In this document: positions 1 through 7,034 of the stretch, piece after piece | How the letters are laid out: every line of letters begins with the position of its first letter | Position numbering within the stretch: position 1 is the first letter of the stretch | Made by a program: the position numbers and the translations under genes | Assembly (NCBI GenBank): GCA_964423675.1 | Contig: CAYRFP010000019.1 | Coordinates: 1-34,577, forward strand | Direction: 5' to 3' | Length of the DNA stretch: 34,577 nucleotides | Source of the DNA: RUG563 sp964423675 | GTDB taxonomy: Bacteria; Bacillota; Clostridia; Christensenellales; Aristaeellaceae | The notes under the pieces: generated by a model | Told to the model about the DNA's origin: nothing | Seen by the model: only the letters and a program-made list of their open reading frames with translations | Databases searched by the model: none

Positions 1-2
1 TG

Positions 3-71
3 CACGAAGGGAAAGCGTACCGCGTTTACTTAGGCAATGAAGAAATAGGAGACCCCGAGATAACTGAATAA
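3..71 (+). CDS. C-terminal end of an unidentified protein (5' truncated by window edge)
   Basis: An open frame runs in from the window edge and ends at TAA 69-71, giving 22 residues (starting HEGKAYRVYLG, ending GDPEITE). The other two forward frames close at positions 31-39. The fragment is too short for any family assignment. It is called coding only because it is open to the edge and has normal composition; it could equally be chance. Confidence 0.35.
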   Translation, partial: HEGKAYRVYLGNEEIGDPEITE

Positions 72-107
72 ATTCCAATTTGTTAAACTGATAAAGGGCG
101 CATTTCT

Positions 108-125
108 GTACACCTTTGGGTGTAC
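108..125. repeat. Perfect 7-bp hairpin
   Basis: GTACACC (108-114), loop TTTG, GGTGTAC (119-125). It is a perfect palindromic stem with no T-run, so not an intrinsic terminator. It lies 37 bp after the truncated gene and could be an operator or an mRNA-end structure. Confidence 0.6.
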
Positions 126-139
126 CGTGTGGCCATCCC

Positions 140-193
140 TTGCCTCTCCTTGTGCGAGACGTGACCGAGCGCAGCGAGGACGGAGAGGGGCAA
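140..193. repeat. Imperfect inverted repeat, possible intergenic repeat element
   Basis: Arms TTGCC-TCTCC (140-149) and GGAGA-GG-GGCAA (182-193) pair with a 2-nt bulge around a 32-nt GC-rich core rich in GAGCG/GCGAG words. No coding potential is apparent. The look is that of a dispersed non-coding repeat, but copy number cannot be judged from one window. Confidence 0.4.
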
Positions 194-236
194 ACAATGA
201 CTATACCAAAAGACAACACCCAATTAAAAAATGCCC

Positions 237-261
237 GGCGGCTTCGCAGGGAGACGCCGCC
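237..261. repeat. GC-rich 6-bp hairpin
   Basis: GGCGGC (237-242) pairs with GCCGCC (256-261) around a 13-nt loop. There is no T-run. It sits in the same non-coding stretch as the 140-193 repeat. Confidence 0.4.
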
Positions 262-388
262 CTCACGAATGTAAGCTCTGGTATCTTTTTCTCTGCAAAT
301 ATCTAGTAAAAATCCACAAACAGCGGATTATCGGACATTATGAACCTCAGGGGCTTGCCTGCAGCGTCATCATATGTAATAATGACAT

Positions 389-422
389 AAAAACGGAGCG
401 TGTCTGTACTGATACGCTCCGT
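389..422 (-). terminator. Intrinsic terminator of the sugar-transport operon
   Basis: On the minus strand, AACGGAGCGT (422-413), a short loop and ACGCTCCGTT (401-392) form a 10-bp stem, followed by further T residues to 389. It lies about 50 bp beyond the stop of the last permease gene (475) and is the natural end of that operon. Confidence 0.85.
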
Positions 423-474
423 TAACTGTCTTACGCCCCCACGAAGGAAGCATCCTCTTTTTTGTTTGCCAGTT

Positions 475-1398
475 TCAGCCTTTGAGCGATCCCATCATCA
501 CGCCCTTAACAAAGTATTTCTGAATAAAGGGATAGACGCACAGGATCGGAGCGGTCGCCACCACAATCAGCGCATACTTGAGCAGGTCTGCCATACCCTG
601 CATCGCAATCGCCAATTCGGGGTCGGCAATTTCTGAGGTGTCTATCTGGTTCATCACCAGGATCTCCCGCAGGAAAATCTGCAAGGGATATTTCCGGCTG
701 TCGGACAGATAGATAAACGCATTGAAATACGAATTCCAATGGCCGATGGCGTACTGCATAGCGATTACCGCGATCACCGCCTTTGACAATGGTAGCACAA
801 ACTGCGCGAAAAAACGAAAATCGTTGCAACCGTCAATCTGCGCCGCTTCCAGCAACTCATCCGGAATGGTACTGCGGATAAAGGTGCGCGTGACGATCAT
901 CTGCGAAACGCCAATAGCCCCGGGTAACACCATTACCCAAATGGAATTGAGAATATGCAGGTCCCGCATTACCAGATAGCTTGGGATCATGCCGCCTGAA
1001 AAAAGCATGGTGAAGGTAAACAGGAAGGTAAAAAAGCCTTTATGGGGCAGTTTTTTTCGCGCCAAGGGATAGGCGCAAATCAGCGTCATGGAGACATTGA
1101 TCAGCGTTCCCAGCACGGTATAAATCAGCGTATTCTTATACCCCATCCAGACTCGAGCATTCTCGAACACCTTCTGATATCCCATCACGCTAGGCTCCAC
1201 AGGCAAAAGAACCACGCGCCCCGTAGTCACGGCATTAGCCGAGGAGAATGAAGAGGAAAGAATGTAAATCAAGGGATAGAGCACAATCAGAGTTAGCAGA
1301 ATCACCACGATATGACAAAACAGAAAGAAAATCTGGTCATCCTTAGAACGCCTAACCTTCGCAGGGCGCGGCCGAATTTCCGCAGCATGAATCTTCAT
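475..1398 (-). CDS. Carbohydrate ABC transporter permease, LplC/YtcP type (CUT1)
   Basis: A 307-residue inner-membrane permease of the binding-protein-dependent sugar importers. A short basic cytoplasmic N-terminus leads into the first membrane helix (FFLFCHIVVILLTLIVLYPLIY). Further helices follow, with the EAA loop that contacts the ATPase (ELLEAAQIDGCNDFRFF...LPLSKAVIA) in the second half. The C-terminal KGVMMGSLKG is typical of the LplC/YtcP branch, which imports oligosaccharides or uronide-containing sugars. The ATG is preceded by AGGAGG. It lies 18 bp downstream of the partner permease and is last in the operon. No ATPase is encoded nearby; this branch commonly borrows a shared MsmX-type ATPase made elsewhere. 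Substrate is inferred only from the neighbouring KdgF-like gene. Confidence 0.93.
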   Translation of the reverse strand: MKIHAAEIRPRPAKVRRSKDDQIFFLFCHIVVILLTLIVLYPLIYILSSSFSSANAVTTGRVVLLPVEPSVMGYQKVFENARVWMGYKNTLIYTVLGTLINVSMTLICAYPLARKKLPHKGFFTFLFTFTMLFSGGMIPSYLVMRDLHILNSIWVMVLPGAIGVSQMIVTRTFIRSTIPDELLEAAQIDGCNDFRFFAQFVLPLSKAVIAVIAMQYAIGHWNSYFNAFIYLSDSRKYPLQIFLREILVMNQIDTSEIADPELAIAMQGMADLLKYALIVVATAPILCVYPFIQKYFVKGVMMGSLKG

Positions 1399-1416
1399 CG
1401 GTTTCCCCCTCCTTTC

Positions 1417-2337
1417 TCACCACAGGCTCGTTTCGCTCACCCGGCGGGAAATCCCATTCACGCAGGTGATCAGAATCAAATTCACCACAGAATTGAACAT
1501 GCCAATGGCCGTAGAATAGGAATAATCATTGGCCACCCCCGCGCCCAGCCCCTTTTTATACACGAAGGTGGAGATAATCTCGCTACGGCTCAGGTTCAAA
1601 TTATTCTGCATCAGATAGGTCTTTTCAAAGCCGATGCTCATAATCGAGCCCGTGCGCAGAATCAGCATAATAATGATTGTGGGCAGCAGGGCGGGAATAT
1701 CGATGTGCAATACCCGTTGGAACCGGCTTGCGCCGTCCACCTGCGCCGCTTCATGCAGCTCCGCGGACACGTTGGTCAGCGCCGCAATATAGATAATGGA
1801 ATTGTATCCAAACCCCTGCCAAACGCCGCTCCACACATACAGATGCGGAAACGCATTGGGATTGGCAAACAGATCGGCTGGCATTTCGCCAGTTAATGCT
1901 TTCACAAAACGCCCGTATACACCGACCATGGGATGAAAAATCTGCATCAGCATGCCCACCAGCACCACTGTGGAAATGAAATGGGGCATATAAGTGATGG
2001 TCTGCACGACCTTCTTCAGCTTTGTGTTTTCAATCGTGTTCAGCACCAGTGCAAAAAGAATCGGGAAGGGAAACGCGGCCAAAATGGCATAGATCGATAG
2101 CGTGAGCGTATTGCGCATAATATTGCTGAACTGATAGGCGTTAAAAAACTTGGTAAAGTTTTTAAAGCCCACCCAAGGGCTCTCCCAGATTCCCTTGGAA
2201 ATCGAGAATTTTTTAAACGCGATTTGCAGCCCAAACATTGGCCAATACTGAAAAATCAGAATATATGCCACGGGCAAAAGCAGAAAAACATATAATTGCC
2301 AATAGGGCTTATATTTTTTCTTAAGCCTGTTTAGCAT
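1417..2337 (-). CDS. Carbohydrate ABC transporter permease, LplB type (CUT1)
   Basis: The partner permease, 306 residues from the chosen ATG at 2337 (start MLNRLKKKYKPYWQLY). Six or so membrane segments are visible, beginning LYVFLLLPVAYILIFQYWPMFGLQIAFKKF, a signature of LplB-like proteins. The EAA loop reads ELHEAAQVDGASRFQRVLHIDIPALLPTI. The frame is open upstream to 2436, but the stretch between carries the intercistronic hairpins and does not look like protein. GGAAAGG lies upstream, and in-frame ATGs at 2349 and 2346 are alternatives; homologue N-termini favour 2337. With the 475-1398 permease it should form the membrane channel for the sugar captured by the 2478-4100 binding protein. 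Confidence 0.9.
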   Translation of the reverse strand: MLNRLKKKYKPYWQLYVFLLLPVAYILIFQYWPMFGLQIAFKKFSISKGIWESPWVGFKNFTKFFNAYQFSNIMRNTLTLSIYAILAAFPFPILFALVLNTIENTKLKKVVQTITYMPHFISTVVLVGMLMQIFHPMVGVYGRFVKALTGEMPADLFANPNAFPHLYVWSGVWQGFGYNSIIYIAALTNVSAELHEAAQVDGASRFQRVLHIDIPALLPTIIIMLILRTGSIMSIGFEKTYLMQNNLNLSRSEIISTFVYKKGLGAGVANDYSYSTAIGMFNSVVNLILITCVNGISRRVSETSLW

Positions 2338-2458
2338 AAGGAGCATCATCCTTTCCAAGAAATCATTCAAGGAATCGCGGAAAGCACTCCGCCCCGGCTT
2401 CGGGGCCGTTGTCGATTGCATCCAAAGCCGGGGCATCGGCGGCTTAAGCCTGTTCAGC
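2320..2458. repeat. Pair of 16-bp direct repeats flanking the intercistronic region
   Basis: Positions 2320-2335 and 2443-2458 match at 15 of 16 bases (core CTTAAGCCTGTT). The first copy covers the permease start codon and encodes LNRLK. The second lies just after the binding-protein stop and is in the same reading frame (also LNRLK). This suggests a local duplication of the permease start, though chance is not excluded. Confidence 0.5.
2391..2434 (-). promoter_or_regulatory. Intercistronic alternative hairpins between binding protein and permease
   Basis: Positions 2391-2400 (GCCCCGGCTT) and 2425-2434 (AAGCCGGGGC) are perfect 10-bp complements. In addition 2391-2396 can pair locally with 2401-2406 (CGGGGC) around a 4-nt loop. 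The two folds share one arm, so they exclude each other. The element lies between the binding-protein stop (2478) and the permease start (2337). It has no T-run. Intercistronic hairpins here commonly keep binding-protein mRNA more abundant than permease mRNA; that role is inferred. Confidence 0.6.
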
Positions 2459-2477
2459 GCCGCCGCATCATGCTTTT

Positions 2478-4100
2478 TTATTTGTTGCCATACATCCGGT
2501 TATAGCAGCTGTTCACGGCCTCCATATAAGCATCCAAGCCCATCTTGGAGAATTCATTCACGTAGTTGTCCCATTCCGTGTCAATATCCCGCACGCCGGT
2601 AATAAACTCGGCAAAGGACTGAGCCACGTATTCGTTGATCGTGGACTGGAATTCCGTAACGATTTCCTGCTCACTCTCGTTGTAAACCAGACCGGAAATA
2701 TCGGGCGTAGCAAATTCCAGCGCCTTGTCCATAGAACGTCCAATGGCCACAGCGCCATTGTATTCCACGTTTTCCACCGCCTGGCCAGAGGCATATTTAT
2801 CCAGCAGCACATAGGGACCGACCTGCCCCCACCACTGATTCTGCAGCACGTTCCAGGTGGAGATTACTTTGATGGCTGCCGGGAAGCCCGCCGATTCATA
2901 TACGCCAACAGCGCTTTCAGATGGATCATCCCAGTCCACGCCCTTTTCGCCATAGCGGTTCCACACGCTCATGATTTCTTCGCACATATAGTCGCCCAGC
3001 TGGAAGGCAGCGTCCGGATTCTGGCAGTTCTTTGTGATAACCATGCCGATAATAGGAAGACGCATAGACTTGATAGCATGTCTCTCGCCCTTCGGGCCTT
3101 CCAGCGGATCTAGACAGATATACTGAGACCGGCGGCTGTCCGTCGCGCCCAGATTGGTCGCAGAAATGCGGGCGATCACGCCGACCTTTTCCGGCTCCTC
3201 GGTCATCACTGCGGTCAATTGCTTCTGATCCTGGGTCAGGGTCAAGGGAGAAATCAGCCCTTCATCCATCAGAGACTTGACCCACTTCACGCCCTCTTTC
3301 CAAGCTTCCTTGTTGGCAGCAAAGTCAATCATGCCCTCGTCGTTCTTATAAAAATAATTCTCCTGCGTAACGATAAACGCGTTCATCAAGCCGCGCATGA
3401 AGCAGCTGTTCACCGTGTTGGCATAGCCCATCATGGGAATTTCGTCCGCAATGCCATTGCCGTTGGGATCTTCATTCTTGAAGCGGCGAAGCATTTCCGT
3501 AAATTCCTCCGTAGTCTGAGGCTTTTCCATGCCCAGCGCTTCCAGCCAGGGCTCATAAACCATCAGACGGGACTGCGCGTAGGTATTGTTCACCGATGCC
3601 GCATAGCGGAACACCCCGTAAACCTCACCATCATAGCAGGTCACATAAGGCAGCATTTCGTCGATGGTCATGTTTTCCACAGCCAGCGTCTGGGCAGTAT
3701 AATACGCAGCGCCGCTCTTGTAATACTCCGTGGTGGGAAGAATCATGCCCATCTCGCCGTACTTCACCAGATTGGCCAGGCCACCCAGATCGCTCATAAT
3801 GATATCGGGCAATTCATCGCCGCCAGCCATGATCTCCAGCTCAACCTTCTGAATGAAATCAGCGGTGGTCGAAGGATATTCTTTAAACTCCAGTTTCACG
3901 TTCAGATCATTTTGCAGCTTCAGCGTCTGCGCGTTAGTATACCAATCCTCAACCATTGAGGACTGCGCAACGCCAATGGTAAACTTAATGGGTTCGCCAT
4001 CCGACAGGGGGATTTTTCCGGGAGTCAACTCAGCGAGCGCCGTACAGCAAATCATGCACAGAGCCATCGCAGCAGCTAAGATACGAGCAAACCGTTTCAT
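2478..4100 (-). CDS. Extracellular sugar-binding protein of an LplA/YtcQ-type ABC importer
   Basis: A 540-residue secreted solute-binding protein (family 1 type). The N-terminus MKRFARILAAAMALCMICCTALAE is a Sec signal peptide with likely cleavage after ALA; no clean lipobox is present, so membrane attachment is uncertain. The mature part has the usual two-lobe features: IKFTIGVAQSS near the start, DELPDIIMSDLGGLANLVKYGEMGMILP, and ENPNGNGIADEIPM-like Ca-binding text (NEDPNGNGIADEIPMMG). Length fits the 500-560 residue LplA/YtcQ class. The ATG at 4100 has AGGAGG nine bases upstream and a good promoter at 4163-4191. It is first in the operon, followed by both permease genes. It should capture an oligosaccharide at the cell surface; the exact ligand is unknown. 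Confidence 0.93.
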   Translation of the reverse strand: MKRFARILAAAMALCMICCTALAELTPGKIPLSDGEPIKFTIGVAQSSMVEDWYTNAQTLKLQNDLNVKLEFKEYPSTTADFIQKVELEIMAGGDELPDIIMSDLGGLANLVKYGEMGMILPTTEYYKSGAAYYTAQTLAVENMTIDEMLPYVTCYDGEVYGVFRYAASVNNTYAQSRLMVYEPWLEALGMEKPQTTEEFTEMLRRFKNEDPNGNGIADEIPMMGYANTVNSCFMRGLMNAFIVTQENYFYKNDEGMIDFAANKEAWKEGVKWVKSLMDEGLISPLTLTQDQKQLTAVMTEEPEKVGVIARISATNLGATDSRRSQYICLDPLEGPKGERHAIKSMRLPIIGMVITKNCQNPDAAFQLGDYMCEEIMSVWNRYGEKGVDWDDPSESAVGVYESAGFPAAIKVISTWNVLQNQWWGQVGPYVLLDKYASGQAVENVEYNGAVAIGRSMDKALEFATPDISGLVYNESEQEIVTEFQSTINEYVAQSFAEFITGVRDIDTEWDNYVNEFSKMGLDAYMEAVNSCYNRMYGNK

Positions 4101-4162
4101 GGATCAATTCCTCCTCTGTTTTTATGTGCGAAAAGGTCGTTTTCTTTCCGCTTGATAGTTTT

Positions 4163-4191
4163 ATTGTATGGGGACAATGCTAGTTCTTCAA
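4163..4191 (-). promoter_or_regulatory. Promoter of the sugar-transport operon
   Basis: Minus strand -35 TTGAAG (4191-4186), 17-bp spacer, -10 TACAAT (4168-4163). Predicted transcription start is near 4156, giving a leader of about 55 nt before ATG 4100. Confidence 0.75.
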
Positions 4192-4355
4192 GTGTAAATA
4201 TCCTTCAAAGCATGATGAAAATTTCATTTTTCGCCGAATTTATTCCGTTTTGAACATTCTCGTTCTATGCCACCTGGTTTTATAATTTCTCGAAGTTTTT
4301 TCAATTCCTCCGTTTTTCCAAAAAGTCAAACTTTGTCCAATTTCCATTTTTTCCA

Positions 4356-4384
4356 TTGCAAATTCAAGCTTTTTGTGCTATAAA
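4356..4384 (+). promoter_or_regulatory. Promoter of the AraC-type regulator gene
   Basis: -35 TTGCAA (4356-4361), 17-bp spacer, -10 TATAAA (4379-4384). It lies upstream of AAGGAG (4438-4443) and ATG 4453, so transcript and ribosome site both point to 4453 as the original start of this gene. Confidence 0.7.
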
Positions 4385-4452
4385 GAAATGGTTTATTTTT
4401 GGCCATAATCGCGTTTTTCTGTTTGCAAACATCCGATAAGGAGATGACGCCT

Positions 4453-4572
4453 ATGCCTTCCGATGGAAAAATCTTTCGAAGATTTTTCGCTGTGTATGCC
4501 TTCTTTTTTGTGTGCATGCTGCTTCCGTTGCTGCGGATATTCTCTATCGCGATCAGCAAATTTTCCGCTTAG
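4453..4572 (+). pseudogene. Out-of-frame N-terminal fragment (membrane anchor) of the AraC-type sensor
   Basis: ATG 4453 has AAGGAG nine bases upstream and opens a 39-codon frame: MPSDGKIFRRFFAVYAFFFVCMLLPLL followed by RIFSIAISKFSA and TAG 4570-4572. Basic residues plus a hydrophobic segment match the cytoplasmic start and first membrane helix expected for sensor-type AraC/YesN regulators. The rest of that protein continues in a different frame from about 4512. This is either a real frameshift, with loss of the linker, or a sequence error. A T6 tract at 4504-4509 is one possible slip site, but the better helix lies past it, so a shift nearer 4535-4560 is also possible. Confidence 0.6.
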
Positions 4573-6551
4573 CCCAGCTGAAAGCACCGCTTTCTGCCAT
4601 CGACGGCTATCGAATTTTGCAGGGACAATCCCTCTATAAAAATATTGCTTCCATTCTTCCGTTCATTTCAAACTCCGGTCTACATTTGCGCAATGGCTCG
4701 CTGTTTTTCTCCAAATGCTTCTTTCTGGACGCCAATGATGCCTTTGGCATTTTCCTAAATGATTTCGAATCCATAGATACTTTATCTTGGTTCCAACGCC
4801 TTAATTTATCTGGAAATAGTCATTCGCTGGTTTCCATGCCCCTGTCCATCATCGGCGATACGCAAGAACGCCTCATCTTCTCGCTGTCGCTCCCTTTGAA
4901 TTCCTCTGCAAAACAGACCTTTTTCTTTTCTATTTATAACGCCGAAGATATTCTCCAGCTCATGGTCCTGCCACAATATCTGCCATCCTGTGCATTAACG
5001 CTACAGGATAGCAATCAGGGCATTATTTGGGAACATACACCCGATCAAAATGCAGCTCGGACGCTAACCATCGAAGCAAAAGGCGGAGAGTACGGCCTAC
5101 AAGCTTCTCTGCAAATTGACACTTCAGTCTTTTCCGAAGAACTTCGTCCGTTCCGAACCATTGCATGGATCGGTTTGCTGCTCTATATTGCCGTCGGATT
5201 AGTGCTCATCCTTGTGTATTCCTGGCGAAATGCGCGGCCCATGGTTCATATGGTTCATGCCGCCAAAGAAACGAGCCTCGCTTCCGGCCTAACACTGAAC
5301 GACAGCACAGATAATTCCTTCCAATATATCCATTCCTTCATTCATCAAATGGGTGATCAGATGGCGGATTCCCGCCGGGAATTGGCCGAGCAGTTTGCGC
5401 AGTTGCAGGAAAGTATGCTGGATCTGCTGCTACAGGGGACATGCCATGGTGATCGTCTGGCGCAGGCACAGCGTTGTTTCCCCGATTTTCCAGCTCAGTG
5501 CCAGATGGTGACAGTTCGTTTGCTGCATGCCAGCCAATACAGCTTGGAAGCACTCTCTACTGCCCATATGCTGCTGCTTGATGCGCTTAAGGCCCATCTG
5601 CCCAGCCAGGTTCTCATTCATCGGGTAAGCCCAGCGCAGCTGGTGCTGCTCTGGCCGCTATCAGCTGACAGCCCCGCCGATGAATGCGAGCGGACGATTT
5701 TTCTGGTTGCCCAAGAGCTTCGGAATAACCCAGAAATTGAAGTGAAATTCGCTCTGAGTCAACCCTTCTCCGGCATAGAAAAGCTCCATGAAACCTTCGA
5801 ACAGCTGCGTCAACTGATTCATATTGTGGGCTATGATGGCGAAAGCGTTATTTTCGCGTCCAATATCGTGGCACGCACCAACAATGCGCTGCGCCAGTCT
5901 ACATCTCGCTTCTATGATCTGCTGCTGCAGGGCAATGCGGATGTGGCCATGTCGCTTATGGATGTGGACGTGACAGCGCTGAAACAAACGCGCACAGCGG
6001 ATGAAACCGCAATTCAGCAGTTATTCTTCCTTTATCGGCATGCGCTGATGCGGACAGCCGAAGAATTGAATGGAGAGATCGCCCTGTCCGTAACGCTTCC
6101 CCGTTATCAATCAGGGCTAAACATAGATGAAAACTTCGGCGCGCTGCGGGAATGCGGAGAAACGATTTGCAGCCAGATTAACCAGCATCGCAAGTCCGCC
6201 GAGGAAACCTTTGAGCGCAAAATCATTCGGTTCATCGATGCACACCTGGCCGATCCCGGCCTTTGCATTCGGCTGCTGACAGATGAATTCAATATTTCCG
6301 AAAGCAGTCTGCGGCGCATGCTGCTCAAGGCTACTAACGGAAACTTCCTGGAATATGTAGAAAAACAGCGGATGCAATTGGCTGCTTCCCTGCTATCGCA
6401 AACCGATATGCCCGTTGGCCAGATTCCCCAACACTGTGGCTATGCCTCAGCTAATTCCTTCTATAAAGCGTTCAAGCGCCATTTCGATATTTCGCCTTCG
6501 CAAATGCGAAACAATAAAATGGCCTCCTCCCCTTTTGACCTGTCTGAATAA
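4512..6551 (+). CDS. AraC-family transcriptional regulator with extracellular sensor domain (N-terminus disrupted)
   Basis: 679 residues if read from GTG 4512. Residues 1-210 look like the extracytoplasmic sensor of YesN-like regulators (ADILYRDQQIFRLAQ..., a conserved DANDAFG segment). Residues 216-236 (TIAWIGLLLYIAVGLVLILVY) form a membrane helix, followed by a HAMP-like/cytoplasmic linker. The C-terminal 110 residues are a double helix-turn-helix AraC domain (DEFNISESSLRRMLLKATNGNFLEYVEKQRMQLAASLL, then VGQIPQHCGYASANSFYKAFKRHF). A proper first membrane helix is missing in this frame and found out of frame at 4453-4572. Family members also usually have some 40 linker residues after that helix, which are absent. 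It is divergent from the sugar importer, so it likely controls it in response to an external sugar. No good ribosome site precedes GTG 4512; as read, the protein may be non-functional. Confidence 0.85.
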   Translation: MHAASVAADILYRDQQIFRLAQLKAPLSAIDGYRILQGQSLYKNIASILPFISNSGLHLRNGSLFFSKCFFLDANDAFGIFLNDFESIDTLSWFQRLNLSGNSHSLVSMPLSIIGDTQERLIFSLSLPLNSSAKQTFFFSIYNAEDILQLMVLPQYLPSCALTLQDSNQGIIWEHTPDQNAARTLTIEAKGGEYGLQASLQIDTSVFSEELRPFRTIAWIGLLLYIAVGLVLILVYSWRNARPMVHMVHAAKETSLASGLTLNDSTDNSFQYIHSFIHQMGDQMADSRRELAEQFAQLQESMLDLLLQGTCHGDRLAQAQRCFPDFPAQCQMVTVRLLHASQYSLEALSTAHMLLLDALKAHLPSQVLIHRVSPAQLVLLWPLSADSPADECERTIFLVAQELRNNPEIEVKFALSQPFSGIEKLHETFEQLRQLIHIVGYDGESVIFASNIVARTNNALRQSTSRFYDLLLQGNADVAMSLMDVDVTALKQTRTADETAIQQLFFLYRHALMRTAEELNGEIALSVTLPRYQSGLNIDENFGALRECGETICSQINQHRKSAEETFERKIIRFIDAHLADPGLCIRLLTDEFNISESSLRRMLLKATNGNFLEYVEKQRMQLAASLLSQTDMPVGQIPQHCGYASANSFYKAFKRHFDISPSQMRNNKMASSPFDLSE

Positions 6552-6575
6552 ACGAACACGAAAGGATGAATCAAT

Positions 6576-6914
6576 ATGAAAGCAAACGTGGTATTTAGCA
6601 AAGATGTGGCACTGCAGGATCTGGGCGGCGGCGTAAGTCGGCGTGTTCTGGCGTATAATCCGCAGCTGATGATCGTGGAGGTTCATTTTGATCAAGGTGG
6701 CGTAGGCACGGTGCATACGCATTTTCATTGCCAGAGCACCTATGTTCAATCCGGGAAATTCCGGTTTTCCATTGGAGATGAATTGGTCGTGGTCGGCCCC
6801 GGGGACACCATCGCCTTCCCCTCTGCAATTCCTCATGGAACGCTTTGCCTGGAAAGTGGTGTTTTGCTGGATATCTTTACGCCTATGCGCGAGGATTTCC
6901 TTGCATCGGATTGA
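6576..6914 (+). CDS. kdgF: KdgF-like cupin, likely unsaturated-uronate ring-opening enzyme
   Basis: A 112-residue single-domain cupin. The metal site is visible: H47 and H49 in VHTHFH, Q53, and H87 in GDTIAFPSAIPHG. The C-terminus LLDIFTPMREDFL closely matches KdgF, where an Asp-x-Phe and a following Arg complete the active site (here D99, F101, R105). KdgF converts 4,5-unsaturated uronates, released by pectin or alginate lyases, to the linear keto-sugar. It starts 24 bp after the AraC-type gene with GAAAGGA upstream, so the two are probably co-transcribed, and it is followed by a terminator. The context supports import of unsaturated uronides by the divergent ABC system. No lyase or hydrolase is in the window, and cupins are diverse, so the enzymatic call is strong but not certain. 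Confidence 0.75.
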   Translation: MKANVVFSKDVALQDLGGGVSRRVLAYNPQLMIVEVHFDQGGVGTVHTHFHCQSTYVQSGKFRFSIGDELVVVGPGDTIAFPSAIPHGTLCLESGVLLDIFTPMREDFLASD

Positions 6915-6928
6915 CAGAGGTTTACGAC

Positions 6929-6972
6929 AAAAAACGCTTGAGATCCCGAAAAGGGCCTCCCAAGCGTTTTTC
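6929..6972. terminator. Bidirectional intrinsic terminator between convergent genes
   Basis: AAAAAACGCTTG (6929-6940) pairs with CAAGCGTTTTTC (6961-6972), with a small inner hairpin. The A-run and T-run flank the stem on both strands. It can end the cupin transcript on the plus strand and the L,D-transpeptidase transcript on the minus strand. Confidence 0.9.
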
Positions 6973-7034
6973 TTTCGTGATATTCCTACTGACGATTTTT
7001 CGCCGTTGTTCAGCGCGTTTTTCTAAGTCTCATC

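Larger units (their letters stand above)
72..388. other. Intergenic region without a convincing gene
   Basis: About 320 bp between the truncated upstream gene and the terminator of the sugar-transport operon. Short open frames here lack a good ribosome site and recognisable protein character. The region holds three inverted repeats (108-125, 140-193, 237-261), listed separately. No promoter with both good boxes was seen. Confidence 0.6.
4101..4452. other. Divergent regulatory region between binding-protein operon and AraC-type gene
   Basis: About 350 bp of AT-rich DNA with no gene. It carries one promoter in each direction (4163-4191 minus, 4356-4384 plus). The roughly 165 bp between the two -35 boxes is where binding sites for the AraC-family regulator would be expected. 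I see no clear repeated operator by eye. Confidence 0.7.

Noticed and set aside
231..425. Short open frame in the 5' intergenic region
   Set aside because: No ribosome site, begins in a hairpin and ends inside the operon terminator; composition unlike protein.
4504..4509. T6 tract as programmed frameshift site in the AraC-type gene
   Set aside because: A shift here would replace the better membrane helix with a poor one, and no stimulatory structure or internal ribosome site is evident; a deletion or sequence error nearby is more likely.
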